A stretch of DNA of 63,302 nucleotides from Burkholderia dolosa (lineage in GTDB: Bacteria > Pseudomonadota > Gammaproteobacteria > Burkholderiales > Burkholderiaceae), in NCBI RefSeq assembly GCF_902499135.1, contig NZ_CABVPR010000035.1, positions 1 through 63,302 on the forward strand, in the 5' to 3' direction. The position numbers and the translations under genes are program-made. The notes under the pieces are model-generated. The model had not been told where the DNA came from. It saw only the letters and a program-made list of their open reading frames with translations, and made no database searches. Positions 8,808-17,419 of the stretch are shown in pieces (position 1 is the first letter of the stretch; each line of letters opens with the position of its first letter).

Positions 8808-9716
8808 GTGCTGGGGAATCTGTCGACCCTCGATCTGCGGCTGATCCGCGTGTTTCTCGCGGTCACGGACGCGGGCGGCGTATCGGCCGCGCAGGCGGTG
8901 CTGAACGTCGGCCAGTCGACGATCAGCGCGCAGCTGTCGTCGCTGGAAACGCGGCTCGGCTACCGGCTGTGCGAGCGCGGCCGCAGCGGCTTCCGGCTCA
9001 CGCCGAAAGGCGAGCGGTTCCATGCGATGAGCCGCAAGCTGCTCGCCGCACTCGACGAGTTCGGGATGGCCGCACGGCACATGGATCGGCAACTGGTCGG
9101 CACGCTGAACATCGGGCTGATCGGCCATACGCCGGTGAGCCAGAACGCGCGGATCGCCGAAGCGATCGCTGCGTTCCGCACGCGCGACGAAGCCGTGCGC
9201 TTCTCGATCTCGGTGCGTGCGCCCGGCGATCTCGAGGAAAAGCTGCTGAGCGACGAGATCCAGATCGCGGTCGGCTATTTCTGGCATCGCGTGCCGTCGC
9301 TGCACTACACGCCGCTGTTCGTCGAGCGCCAGGTCGCGTACTGCGGCCGCGGTCATCCGCTGTTCGAGCGCGCGGGTGCGCTCATGCCGGCCGACGTCGC
9401 CGGGTTCGAATGGGCGTGGCGCTCGTATCCGCTGCCCGAGGCGCAGATGTCGACGACGCCCGACCGCGTGACGGCCACCGCCGACAACATGGAGGCCGTC
9501 GCGCTGCTGATCCTGTCCGGACACCACCTCGGCTATCTGCCGCAGCACTTCGCGGCGCCGTACGTCGCGCAGGGACTGCTCGCGCCGCTCAATCCGCAGC
9601 GGCTGCACTACGACGTGACGTTCCACATGGTCGTCGCGCGCAACGCGCGCGGCAATCCGCTCGTCGACGCGTTTCTCGAGGATCTTGAGCGCGCGCATCA
9701 GTCGCCGGACGCGTGA
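8808..9716 (+). CDS. LysR-family regulator, probable control of guanidinobutyrate genes
   Basis: A 302-residue LysR-type regulator. The helix-turn-helix lies in residues ~18-40 (DAGGVSAAQAVLNVGQSTISAQLSSLE), followed by the linker helix and a two-lobe effector domain. The start is a GTG at 8808, supported by GAAGGGG eight bases upstream; the N-terminus LSTLDLRLIRVFLAV is typical. It is transcribed away from the guanidinobutyrase gene, the classic arrangement for a LysR activator of the neighbouring operon. The inducer is not evident from the sequence. Confidence 0.9.
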   Translation: MLGNLSTLDLRLIRVFLAVTDAGGVSAAQAVLNVGQSTISAQLSSLETRLGYRLCERGRSGFRLTPKGERFHAMSRKLLAALDEFGMAARHMDRQLVGTLNIGLIGHTPVSQNARIAEAIAAFRTRDEAVRFSISVRAPGDLEEKLLSDEIQIAVGYFWHRVPSLHYTPLFVERQVAYCGRGHPLFERAGALMPADVAGFEWAWRSYPLPEAQMSTTPDRVTATADNMEAVALLILSGHHLGYLPQHFAAPYVAQGLLAPLNPQRLHYDVTFHMVVARNARGNPLVDAFLEDLERAHQSPDA

Positions 9717-9770
9717 GCGCGGGCGCGCCGGCACGGTGACCGCGCGTCGCGCGGACCGGCCGCGTGCGCA

Positions 9771-10235
9771 TCACGGCACCGGCAAGCCCGCGTCGTGCTT
9801 CACCTCGCGCAACGACAGCGCCGATTCGATCGACGTGACGCCCGGCAGCATCCGCAGCGAGTCGCGCAGGAACGTGCCGTAGTCGTCGAGATCGCGCGCG
9901 ACCACCTGCAGCAGATAGTCGGCGGTGCCGGCGACGTTGTGGCACGCGAGAATCCGCTCGATGCCGAGCACTTCGCGCTCGAACCGGTCGGCGACCTTGC
10001 GGTCGTGCGTCGCGAACCGCACGAGCACGAACGCGACGACGCCGAAGCCCAGCGCCTTGCGCGACAGCTGCGCGCGGTAGCGCTCGATGTAGCCGTCGTT
10101 TTCGAGCCGCTTCAGCCGGCGCGCGCACGGCGTTTCGGACAGGCCGACTGAGTCGGCGAGCCGCGCGATCGGCATGCGTCCGTCGCGCTGCACCGCGGCG
10201 AGGATCGCGCGGTCGGTTTTGTCGAGATCGGTCAT
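9771..10235 (-). CDS. Lrp/AsnC-family transcriptional regulator
   Basis: A 154-residue feast/famine regulator: an N-terminal AsnC helix-turn-helix (DRAILAAVQRDGRMPIARLADSVGLSETPCARRLKRLE) followed by a RAM ligand-binding and oligomerisation domain (GTADYLLQVVARDLDDYGTFL). I start at the ATG at 10235 (MTDLDKTD), preceded by AAGGA at a slightly long spacing; an upstream ATG at 10262 would add nine residues with no ribosome binding site. It diverges from a LysE/RhtB exporter, a common pairing in which the Lrp protein senses the exported amino acid. Confidence 0.92.
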   Translation of the reverse strand: MTDLDKTDRAILAAVQRDGRMPIARLADSVGLSETPCARRLKRLENDGYIERYRAQLSRKALGFGVVAFVLVRFATHDRKVADRFEREVLGIERILACHNVAGTADYLLQVVARDLDDYGTFLRDSLRMLPGVTSIESALSLREVKHDAGLPVP

Positions 10236-10280
10236 ATTGGCGGAATCCTTGTCGGAATGCATGGATTATGGCGGATTCCT

Positions 10281-10301
10281 CCATGAAGCTTCGATTCATG
10301 G
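10281..10301. promoter_or_regulatory. Putative Lrp-type operator
   Basis: Perfect 7-bp arms CCATGAA and TTCATGG flank a 7-base spacer, between the divergent Lrp-family regulator and the exporter. A second short repeat (GGCC-N6-GGCC) follows at 10300-10313. Position and symmetry suggest the regulator's binding site; no experimental motif is implied. Confidence 0.5.
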
Positions 10302-10369
10302 CCGAAGAAGGCCAATAATCGCTCCGCCTTCGACGGCAACATATCGCCATCGAGCCGAAGGGGCAGACC

Positions 10370-10993
10370 ATGATTTCCACGCATTTGCTGTTGATCTACC
10401 TGGCCGCGCTGGCGGCCATCTATGCGGTGCCCGGGCCCGACATGGCGCTCGTGCTGCAGACCAGCATCGGCCGCGGCGTGCGGCCCGGCATCGCGGCCGC
10501 GGCTGGCCTGTCGCTGGCGCGCAGCACGCACGTGACGCTGTCCGCGTGCGGCGTCGCCGCGCTGATCCGCGGCGCGCCGTGGCTGTACGAAGTGATTCGC
10601 TACGGCGGCGCGCTTTATCTCGCGTATGTCGCGATCCAGGTGTTCCGCTCGCCGGTCTTCGCGCTCGGCGACGGCGACGCGGCACCGGCGGGCGAGCTGC
10701 GCCAGTCGTTCGTGAAGGGGCTGCTGACGAACCTGCTGAACCCGAAGGCGCTGCTGTTCTGCTCGGTGCTGCTGCCGCAGTTCGTGCGGCCGGAAGCGGG
10801 GCCCGTCGTCGTGCAGATGTTCGAGCTCGGCGCGCTGCTGGTCGCAGCCGGCATGTGCTTCGACGTCGCATGCGTGCTCGGCGCGGCGCGCATCGCGTCG
10901 TGGATGCGCGCGCATCCGCTCGCGCAGACCGTGCAGCGCTGGACGTTCTCGGCCGCGCTGATCGGCTTCGCGCTGCGGCTGTCGATGGATTGA
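10370..10993 (+). CDS. LysE/RhtB-family amino-acid exporter
   Basis: A 207-residue, six-TM inner-membrane exporter. The family signature YAVPGPDMALVLQTSIGRGVRPGIAAAAGLSLA occupies residues ~18-50 (normally PGPN, here PGPD), and the second motif FVKGLLTNLLNPKALLF lies near residue 115. A strong ribosome site (GAAGGGG) precedes the ATG. Homologues export threonine, homoserine, lysine, leucine or other amino acids; the substrate is not evident here. Regulation by the divergent Lrp-type protein is likely. Confidence 0.92.
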   Translation: MISTHLLLIYLAALAAIYAVPGPDMALVLQTSIGRGVRPGIAAAAGLSLARSTHVTLSACGVAALIRGAPWLYEVIRYGGALYLAYVAIQVFRSPVFALGDGDAAPAGELRQSFVKGLLTNLLNPKALLFCSVLLPQFVRPEAGPVVVQMFELGALLVAAGMCFDVACVLGAARIASWMRAHPLAQTVQRWTFSAALIGFALRLSMD

Positions 10994-11244
10994 CCGCGTG
11001 CGGCCGCCGTGCCGCGGCTGCATGCGGCGGCACGACGCGACGGAGCGGGCGAACGAAGCCGACGCGCCGTGCCCGCGCGTGTCGGCTTTGCCGCAGAACG
11101 GCGTGCGCGCAAATCGTCTGACTGTTCTACACTTCCTGTTACTTCGCGCTGCTGCGAAGCGACCGATCGAACGGAACCGTCTATCGCCGACCCTGTCCGA
11201 TTCCTGGCTGTTCCGTGCAACGCGGTACAAAGGAGGGTCTGAAC

Positions 11245-12834
11245 ATGGCAAGGCATCTTCACGCCGACCGTGAACCCCGAATCGTCGCCGAGTCGAAGTG
11301 CCTCGGTCCGTGCGATCCGGCAGAACGCATCCACGTCACGATCATGCTGCGGCGGCAGGAAGAAGGGCAGCTCGACGCGTTGATCCACCAGCTCGCCGCC
11401 GGCGACGCACAGGCCAAGCCGCTGTCGCGCGACGCGTTCGCGCAGCGGTTTTCCGCCAATCCCGACGACATCCGCAAGACCGAAGATTTCGCGCGCCGCC
11501 ATCAGCTGGCGATCGATCGCGTCGATCCGGTCGAAAGCGTCGTCGTGCTGTCCGGCACGATCCAGCAATTCGAAACCGCGTTCGGCGTGAAGCTCGAGCG
11601 CTTCGAGCATCGCGCGATCGGCCAGTATCGCGGCCGCTCGGGCCCGATCGCATTGCCGGACGAACTCGGCGATGCGGTCACGGCCGTACTCGGCCTCGAC
11701 AGCCGCCCGCAGGCGCGGCCGCACTTCCGGCTGCGCCCACCGTTCAAACCGGCGCGCGGCGCGTCGGCCGTCACGTTCACGCCGCTGCAGCTCGCGTCGC
11801 TCTACGGCTTTCCGGCCGGCGACGGCGCCGGCCAATGCATCGCGATCATCGAACTCGGCGGCGGCTATCGCGCGGCCGATATCCAGCGATATTTCCGCGG
11901 GCTCGGCATCGCCACGCCGCCGACGCTCGTCGACGTCAACGTCGGGACGGGCCGCAATGCGCCGACCGGCGACCCGAACGGCCCGGACGGCGAAGTCGCG
12001 CTCGACATCGAGATCGCCGGTGCGATCGCGCCGGCCGCGAAGATCGCGGTGTACTTCGCGCCGAACAGCGATGCGGGCTTTATCCAGGCGGTGAACGCGG
12101 CCGTCACCGACAAGGTCAACAAGCCTTCGGTGATCTCGATCAGCTGGGGCGGCCCGGAAGCGATCTGGCAGACGCAGTCGGCGAACGCGTTCAATCGCGT
12201 GTTGCAGGCGGCGGCCGCGCAGGGGATCACGGTGTGTGCGGCGTCGGGCGACAGCGGGTCGAGCGACGGGCTGCAGGACGGCGCCGATCACGTCGACTTT
12301 CCCGCGTCGAGCCCGTACGTGCTCGGCTGCGGCGGCACGCAGCTCGACGCGTTGCCGGGGCAGGGCATCCGCAGCGAGGTCACGTGGAACGACGACGCAT
12401 CCGGCGGCGGCGCGGGCGGCGGCGGCATCAGCGCGCTGTTCGACGTGCCTGCATGGCAACAGGGGCTCGAGGTGACGCGCGCCGACGGCCGCCGCGTGCC
12501 GCTCGCGAAGCGCGGCGTGCCGGACGTGGCCGGCGATGCGTCGCCGCAGACCGGCTACGAAGTGTCGGTCGCCGGCACGCCGGCCGTGATGGGCGGCACG
12601 AGCGCGGTCGCGCCGCTGTGGGCTGCGCTGATCGCACGGATCAACGCGGCGGCCGGCGTGTCGGCCGGCTGGATCAATCCGACGCTGTACAGGAATCCGC
12701 GCGCGCTGCGCGACATCACGAAAGGATCGAACGGCACGTATGCGGCGGCTTCCGGATGGGACGCGTGCACGGGCCTCGGCAGCCCCGACGGCGCGCAGCT
12801 CGCCGCGATCCTGTCGCGCAAGCCGTCGACCTGA
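11245..12834 (+). CDS. S53 (sedolisin/kumamolisin-type) serine-carboxyl peptidase
   Basis: A 529-residue pro-enzyme: an N-terminal pro-domain (residues ~28-165) is followed by a subtilisin-fold catalytic domain. The S53 triad is visible as E250 and D254 in GEVALDIEIAG and S453 in GGTSAVAPLWA, with the oxyanion Asp at about 336 in SGDSGSSDG; the C-terminal DITKGSNGTY...GWDACTGLGSP segment is the calcium site. Homologues are acid-active endopeptidases. The start at 11245 follows AGGAGGG at 11231-11237; the frame is open further upstream. No Sec signal peptide is seen, as in kumamolisin, so the export route is unclear. A terminator and a second acid-type peptidase gene follow. Confidence 0.95.
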   Translation: MARHLHADREPRIVAESKCLGPCDPAERIHVTIMLRRQEEGQLDALIHQLAAGDAQAKPLSRDAFAQRFSANPDDIRKTEDFARRHQLAIDRVDPVESVVVLSGTIQQFETAFGVKLERFEHRAIGQYRGRSGPIALPDELGDAVTAVLGLDSRPQARPHFRLRPPFKPARGASAVTFTPLQLASLYGFPAGDGAGQCIAIIELGGGYRAADIQRYFRGLGIATPPTLVDVNVGTGRNAPTGDPNGPDGEVALDIEIAGAIAPAAKIAVYFAPNSDAGFIQAVNAAVTDKVNKPSVISISWGGPEAIWQTQSANAFNRVLQAAAAQGITVCAASGDSGSSDGLQDGADHVDFPASSPYVLGCGGTQLDALPGQGIRSEVTWNDDASGGGAGGGGISALFDVPAWQQGLEVTRADGRRVPLAKRGVPDVAGDASPQTGYEVSVAGTPAVMGGTSAVAPLWAALIARINAAAGVSAGWINPTLYRNPRALRDITKGSNGTYAAASGWDACTGLGSPDGAQLAAILSRKPST

Positions 12835-12857
12835 CGCGCGCGCACGCCTTTTCGTCC

Positions 12858-12886
12858 GACGCGGGTGTCCTGCCCGCGTCTTTTTT
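12858..12886 (+). terminator. Intrinsic terminator after the S53 peptidase gene
   Basis: Eight-bp stem GACGCGGG/CCCGCGTC with a 7-base loop, followed at once by six T residues. It lies between the S53 and S10 peptidase genes, so the second gene probably depends on readthrough or its own promoter. Confidence 0.85.
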
Positions 12887-12905
12887 CACCTCCAGGAGCA
12901 GCACG

Positions 12906-14582
12906 ATGGGCATCGATTCCGCATCTTCCGGCGGCGTGTATCCGCTGCATCACGGCGACCACAACTCGCATGGCGTGCCGCCGACCGTCAATCCGGTCGC
13001 GCTGAGCCACGGCCGCGACCAGCCGTTCTTCGATCCGGTCGCATACGGCAACGGTCCGGACGACTCGGTGACCGACACGACCGAAGCGGCCGCGATCACG
13101 CATCACACGATCCTGATCGGCGGAAAGCGCATCGCATACACGGCGACGGTCGGTCATCTGGTGACCGTCGATCCGAGCAGCTCGCAGCCGGCCGCGAAGA
13201 TCTTCTACGTCGCGTTCACGGCGGACGGCGCGAAGGAGGAAACGCGGCCGGTCACGTTCTTCTACAACGGCGGGCCCGGCTCGTCGTCGGTGTTCGTGCT
13301 GCTCGGCTCGTTCGCGCCGAAGCGGATCAAGACGTCGATGCCGGGGTTCACGCCGCCCGCGCCGTACCAGATCGAGGACAACCCGGACAGCATGATCGAC
13401 CACAGCGATCTCGTGTTCGTCAATCCGGTCGGCACCGGCTATTCGGCGGCCGTCGCGCCGAACAAGAACCGCGATTTCTGGGGCGTCGATCAGGATGCGA
13501 ATTCGCTGAAGCAGTTCATCAAGCGCTACCTGACGAAGAACAATCGCTGGAATTCGCCGAAATACCTGTTCGGCGAATCGTACGGCACCGCGCGCAGTTG
13601 CGTGCTCGCATACAAGCTGCACGAAGACGGCGTCGACCTGAACGGCATCACGCTGCAGTCGTCGATCCTCGACTATCGGCAGGCCGGCAACCCGGTCGGC
13701 GCGCTGCCGACTGCCGCCGCCGACGCGTGGTATCACAACCGGCTCGGCATCAAGCCGGCGCCCGCCGATCTCGGCGCCTTCGTCGAGGAAGTCGCGCAGT
13801 TCGCGCGCACCGACTATCTGGAAGCGCTGCGCAAGGCGCCGCATGCGGATCCGGCCGTCGTGCAGAAGCTGTCGGACTACACGGGCATCGACACCGCGAC
13901 GCTGCAGTCGTGGAATCTCGACATCGCCGGCTACGACGCGCGCGGCAATTCGCTGTTCCTGACGACGCTGCTGCGCGACGAAGGGCTTGCGCTCGGTTCG
14001 TACGACGGCCGCGTGACGGCGATCTCGACGGGCATCGCCGGCAAGATCGATCCGAACTCCGGCGGCAACGATCCGACGATGACGGCCGTGACGGGCGTCT
14101 ATACGGCGATGTGGAACAGCTATCTGAACGAGCAGCTGAAGTTCACGTCGAACTCGGCGTTTACCGACCTGAACGATCAGGCGTTCCGCAACTGGGATTT
14201 CAGCCATATCGATCCGACCGGCGAGCAGCAGGGGATCGACGCGAAAGGGAACGTAATCCTTTATACGGGCGGCGATCTCGCCGCGGTGATGGCGCTGAAC
14301 GTCGACCTGAAGGTGCTGTCCGCGAACGGGCTGTACGATTTCGTCACGCCGTTCTACCAGAGCGTGCTCGATCTGCAGCAGATGCCGCTCGAGGATCAGA
14401 AGGTGCGGCAGAACCTGTCCGCGCGCTTCTATCCGTCCGGGCACATGGTGTATCTCGACGGCGGTTCGCGTACCGCGCTCAAGCGCGATCTGGCGGCGAT
14501 GTACGACGCGACCGTCGCCGATACGGGTGCGCGGATGCGGATCCGCGCGCTGCAGGCGAAGAAGACGGGCGGGAACGCGTAG
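12906..14582 (+). CDS. S10-family serine carboxypeptidase
   Basis: A 558-residue alpha/beta-hydrolase of the carboxypeptidase Y family. The oxyanion segment FFYNGGPGSSS lies at residues ~118-128, and the catalytic triad is S225 (GESYGT), D478 (NGLYDFVTP) and H513 (PSGHMVYLD). S10 enzymes remove C-terminal residues, usually at acidic pH. They are common in eukaryotes and patchy in bacteria. The start at 12906 follows CCAGGAG; the frame continues open upstream but overlaps the S53 gene. No classical signal peptide is seen; the first 60 residues are polar, rich in His and Asp. The neighbouring S53 endopeptidase suggests a joint role in acidic protein digestion. Confidence 0.94.
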   Translation: MGIDSASSGGVYPLHHGDHNSHGVPPTVNPVALSHGRDQPFFDPVAYGNGPDDSVTDTTEAAAITHHTILIGGKRIAYTATVGHLVTVDPSSSQPAAKIFYVAFTADGAKEETRPVTFFYNGGPGSSSVFVLLGSFAPKRIKTSMPGFTPPAPYQIEDNPDSMIDHSDLVFVNPVGTGYSAAVAPNKNRDFWGVDQDANSLKQFIKRYLTKNNRWNSPKYLFGESYGTARSCVLAYKLHEDGVDLNGITLQSSILDYRQAGNPVGALPTAAADAWYHNRLGIKPAPADLGAFVEEVAQFARTDYLEALRKAPHADPAVVQKLSDYTGIDTATLQSWNLDIAGYDARGNSLFLTTLLRDEGLALGSYDGRVTAISTGIAGKIDPNSGGNDPTMTAVTGVYTAMWNSYLNEQLKFTSNSAFTDLNDQAFRNWDFSHIDPTGEQQGIDAKGNVILYTGGDLAAVMALNVDLKVLSANGLYDFVTPFYQSVLDLQQMPLEDQKVRQNLSARFYPSGHMVYLDGGSRTALKRDLAAMYDATVADTGARMRIRALQAKKTGGNA

Positions 14583-14778
14583 TCGGTCCAGCGGCGGTTG
14601 CGCATCGGCGGCGGGTTGGCGTGCTGCGCCGCTCGGCCGCCGACGGCGCGCGCGCGTTTCGTCCGTGGTTCGTCCGCCGGCGCGGCCCGCGCCACGACGC
14701 GGCGGCTCGCGCCGATGTGCCGATGTGCCGATGTACCGCCTTCGCGCGAGCACGCGGCGGCGCGGGTATGCCGGTGCG

Positions 14779-15639
14779 TTACGCGGCGCGCGCGGCGCCC
14801 GGCCAGTCGAACGGCGTGTAAGGCAGTGCGCGCTTGTGGCGCGACCCGTCATAGAAGCGCAGCACCGTTTCGTACACGCGATCGTCGACGCGCTTGCCTT
14901 CGAGGAAGTCGTCGATCTCGTCGTAGGTCACGCCGTACGCGTGTTCGTCGGGGCGCAGCGGGCGCAGTTCCTCGAGATCGGCCGTCGGCACCTTCATCAC
15001 GAGCGCCTCTTCGCCGCCGAGCGCGCGCGCGACCGCGCGTACGCGACGCTTGTTCAGGCCGGCGAGCGGCAGCACGTCCGCGCCGCCGTCGCCGAACTTC
15101 GTGAAGAAACCCATCAGCGATTCGGCCGCATGATCGGTGCCGATCACGATCCCGCGCCGCGCGCCGGCTACCGCGTACTGCGCGATCATGCGCTCGCGCG
15201 CCTTGATGTTGCCGTGCACGAAATCCTGCTGCGCTGGCGTGTCGAACGCGTGGCCGGACGCGATCAGCGAGCGGAGCATCGCATCGGCGGCCGGCTTCAC
15301 GTCGACCGTCAGCACCTCGTCCGCGCGGACGAACGCGAGTGCGCGCTGCGCGTCGGCTTCGTCGTTCTGCACGCCGTTCGGCAAGCGCATCGCGATGAAA
15401 CGGGCGTCGTAGCCGTCGGCGCGCAGGCGCTCGACGGCCAGTTGCGCGAGCCGCCCGGCCGTCGACGAATCGACGCCGCCGCTGATCCCGAGCACGTAGG
15501 TCTGCAGCCCGGTCGAGCGCAGATACTGCGCGAGGAAATCGACGCGGCGCGCGACTTCGGCGTCGGCATCGAATTGCGGGGTGACGTTCAGTTCGGCAAT
15601 GATCGCGAGTTGGCGGCTGGCGTAATCGGCGGATGTCAT
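14779..15639 (-). CDS. nadE: NH3-dependent NAD+ synthetase
   Basis: A 286-residue cytosolic enzyme that converts deamido-NAD+ to NAD+ with ATP and ammonia. The PP-loop GISGGVDSSTAGR is near residue 51; other family segments are GTDHAAES, FTKFGDGGADVLPLAGL and the C-terminal SRHKRALPYTPFD. There is no N-terminal glutaminase domain, and the length matches the E. coli ammonia-dependent form (275). The start MTSADYASRQ at 15639 matches the family; the frame continues open upstream through repetitive DNA but without similarity to anything I know. It stands alone, not in an evident operon. Confidence 0.95.
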   Translation of the reverse strand: MTSADYASRQLAIIAELNVTPQFDADAEVARRVDFLAQYLRSTGLQTYVLGISGGVDSSTAGRLAQLAVERLRADGYDARFIAMRLPNGVQNDEADAQRALAFVRADEVLTVDVKPAADAMLRSLIASGHAFDTPAQQDFVHGNIKARERMIAQYAVAGARRGIVIGTDHAAESLMGFFTKFGDGGADVLPLAGLNKRRVRAVARALGGEEALVMKVPTADLEELRPLRPDEHAYGVTYDEIDDFLEGKRVDDRVYETVLRFYDGSRHKRALPYTPFDWPGAARAA

Positions 15640-16113
15640 GGGGAGAGTTCCGGAACGAAATGCAAGGCGCCCATCATAAGCGCAATCGCGGCGTGCCGCC
15701 GCGCGCGGCATGCGGTCTGCGGTGCTTGCGTTGCATCGGTGAGACGGGGCGGGAGGTACGGGAGAACGGGCGAGGCGGGTGAGACGGACGAGGCGGACGA
15801 GGCGGACGAGGCGGACGAGGACGGACGAGGACGGACGAGGACGGACGAGACGGACGAAACGGGCAAGGCGGGCAAGGCGGACGAGACACGCGAGGCGGAC
15901 AAACGGACGAGGCGCCGGCCGACATGCCGCGCGCCGTGCCGGCATCGCCGCGATACGCGACAGCGGCGGCGGAACCGCTGCCCGCGTCGGCCGAGCAGCG
16001 TGCCTGTATCGTTGCGATGAGGGTGCTGCCCTCGACGCCACGGCGCGATTGCGACGGTCACACTAGTCGATCCGAATGCCGAGCGCGTCACCGCCGCATG
16101 CACTCCGTACCGA
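15640..16113. other. Intergenic region with tandem repeats
   Basis: I see no supported gene between nadE and the permease gene. Frames that are open here owe their openness to the 15793-15849 repeat and high GC. The nadE promoter should lie immediately upstream of 15639. Confidence 0.6.
15793..15849. repeat. 9-mer/10-mer tandem repeat
   Basis: Three copies of GCGGACGAG (15793-15819) run directly into three copies of GACGGACGAG (15820-15849), with degenerate copies on both sides to about 15914. A unit change of one base within one array suggests slippage or unit insertion. Confidence 0.85.
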
Positions 16114-16983
16114 TCAACGCCGCGCGAGCACGACCCCGACCAGCGCGAGCGCGAAGCCGGCGAGCTGGATGCCCGCTAGCGTTTCGCCGAACAACACGTA
16201 GCCCTGCAGCGCAGCGAGCGGCGGCGCGAGGAACAGCAGCGACGTCGCGCGCGCCGCGTTGCCGCGCCTGAGCATCCACATCAGCATCGTGACCGCGCCG
16301 CCGGACAGGAACACGACGCCCCACACGAGCGACACCCACAGCGCCGGCGCGCCGATCCAGCGCGTTTCGTGCAGCATCGCGGCGAAGACGGCCGCGACGA
16401 CTGCCGCGCCGAAATTCTGCACGGCGACCGCGGTGCGCAGATCGCTCTGCGCGAGCTTGCCCTTCTGATACAGCGAACCCGCGGTGATCGCGCCGACCGA
16501 CAGCACCGACACGGCGACGACGAGCCACGCCGGCGCGGCGCCCGGAGCCGGCGCGACGCCGCCCGCGACTTTCGGCGCGAGCACCAGCGCGACGCCGGCG
16601 AGCCCGAGCGCCATCCCGACCCAGCCGCGCGCGGGCAGCCGCTCGTTGAACAGCGGGACGGCGAGCACGGCGGTCGCGAGCGGCTGCAGCGCGCCGAGCA
16701 GCGCCATCACGCCCGCGTTCAGTCCTTGTGCGACGGCCCAGTAGCTTGCGCCGAGATAGACGCCCTGCAGCAACGCACCGGCGATCAGGTGACGCGGCCA
16801 TTCGCGGCGCGCGGGCCACGGTGCGCGCGCGACGAGCGCGACCGCGCCGAACAGCGCGGCCGTGCCGGCGAAGCGGGCGAGCAGGAACAGGTTGGGATCG
16901 GCGTACGGCTTGATGGCCCGCGCGACGATGAAGCCGGTGGACCAGAGCGCGACGAAGGCCGCGGCGACGAGCGAGGTCAGCAT
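16114..16983 (-). CDS. EamA (DMT superfamily) inner-membrane permease
   Basis: A 289-residue protein with ten predicted membrane segments arranged as two EamA repeats of five. The first starts at LVAAAFVALWSTGFIVARAIKPYADPNLFLLARF and the second near residue 150 (PAWLVVAVSVLSVGAITAGSLYQK). Members export amino acids, metabolites or drugs; the substrate here is unknown. The terminal region (FLAPPLAALQGYVLFGETL) is typical. It lies downstream of an intergenic repeat tract and has no obvious operon partner. Confidence 0.88.
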   Translation of the reverse strand: MLTSLVAAAFVALWSTGFIVARAIKPYADPNLFLLARFAGTAALFGAVALVARAPWPARREWPRHLIAGALLQGVYLGASYWAVAQGLNAGVMALLGALQPLATAVLAVPLFNERLPARGWVGMALGLAGVALVLAPKVAGGVAPAPGAAPAWLVVAVSVLSVGAITAGSLYQKGKLAQSDLRTAVAVQNFGAAVVAAVFAAMLHETRWIGAPALWVSLVWGVVFLSGGAVTMLMWMLRRGNAARATSLLFLAPPLAALQGYVLFGETLAGIQLAGFALALVGVVLARR

Positions 16984-17419
16984 GCGTGGCGGGCCGCGAT
17001 GCGGCCGGATCGAATCGTAAAGTCGGCCAGTATCGGTCGAAGCGCGGCCGGTGTCTTGTCGAATCCTGCACTCGCGTCGTCGGCGGCGTACGAGTCGGCG
17101 TGCGCCGCACGCGGGCTGCTACGCTTGGCTTCGGCTTCGGCTTCGGCTTCGGCTTCGGCTTCGGCTTCGGCTACGGCTACGGCTACGGCTACGGCTACGG
17201 CTACGGCTACGGTTGCGGCTGGGTACCGCTTCGGCATCGGCAGCCGGCCGCTGCTGACCGCAACGTCGCGCGTCGCATTGACGCGGAGTCGGGCGCCCGT
17301 CGGCCGCGACTGCGGCACGGCAACGTCGTCGGCCGCCGCACGAACCGAGCGCCGAGCGCGAAGGTCGTGAACCGCGAACGCCACGCCGCACGGGCCGCGA
17401 CGAAGAACCGCGACGCAGC
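16984..17419. other. Intergenic region containing a hexamer tract
   Basis: The upstream region of the EamA permease. Open frames across it are produced by the hexamer tract (Phe-Gly/Tyr-Gly on the plus strand, Glu-Ala/Val-Ala on the minus strand). No start with a ribosome binding site and no family similarity is visible, so I call no gene. Confidence 0.6.
17127..17210. repeat. Seven GGCTTC plus seven GGCTAC hexamers
   Basis: Seven exact GGCTTC copies (17127-17168) are followed without a break by seven exact GGCTAC copies (17169-17210), then a degenerate GGTTGC. It lies ~145 bases upstream of the permease start at 16983. The exact two-block structure indicates recent expansion of two hexamers differing by one base. 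Confidence 0.95.
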
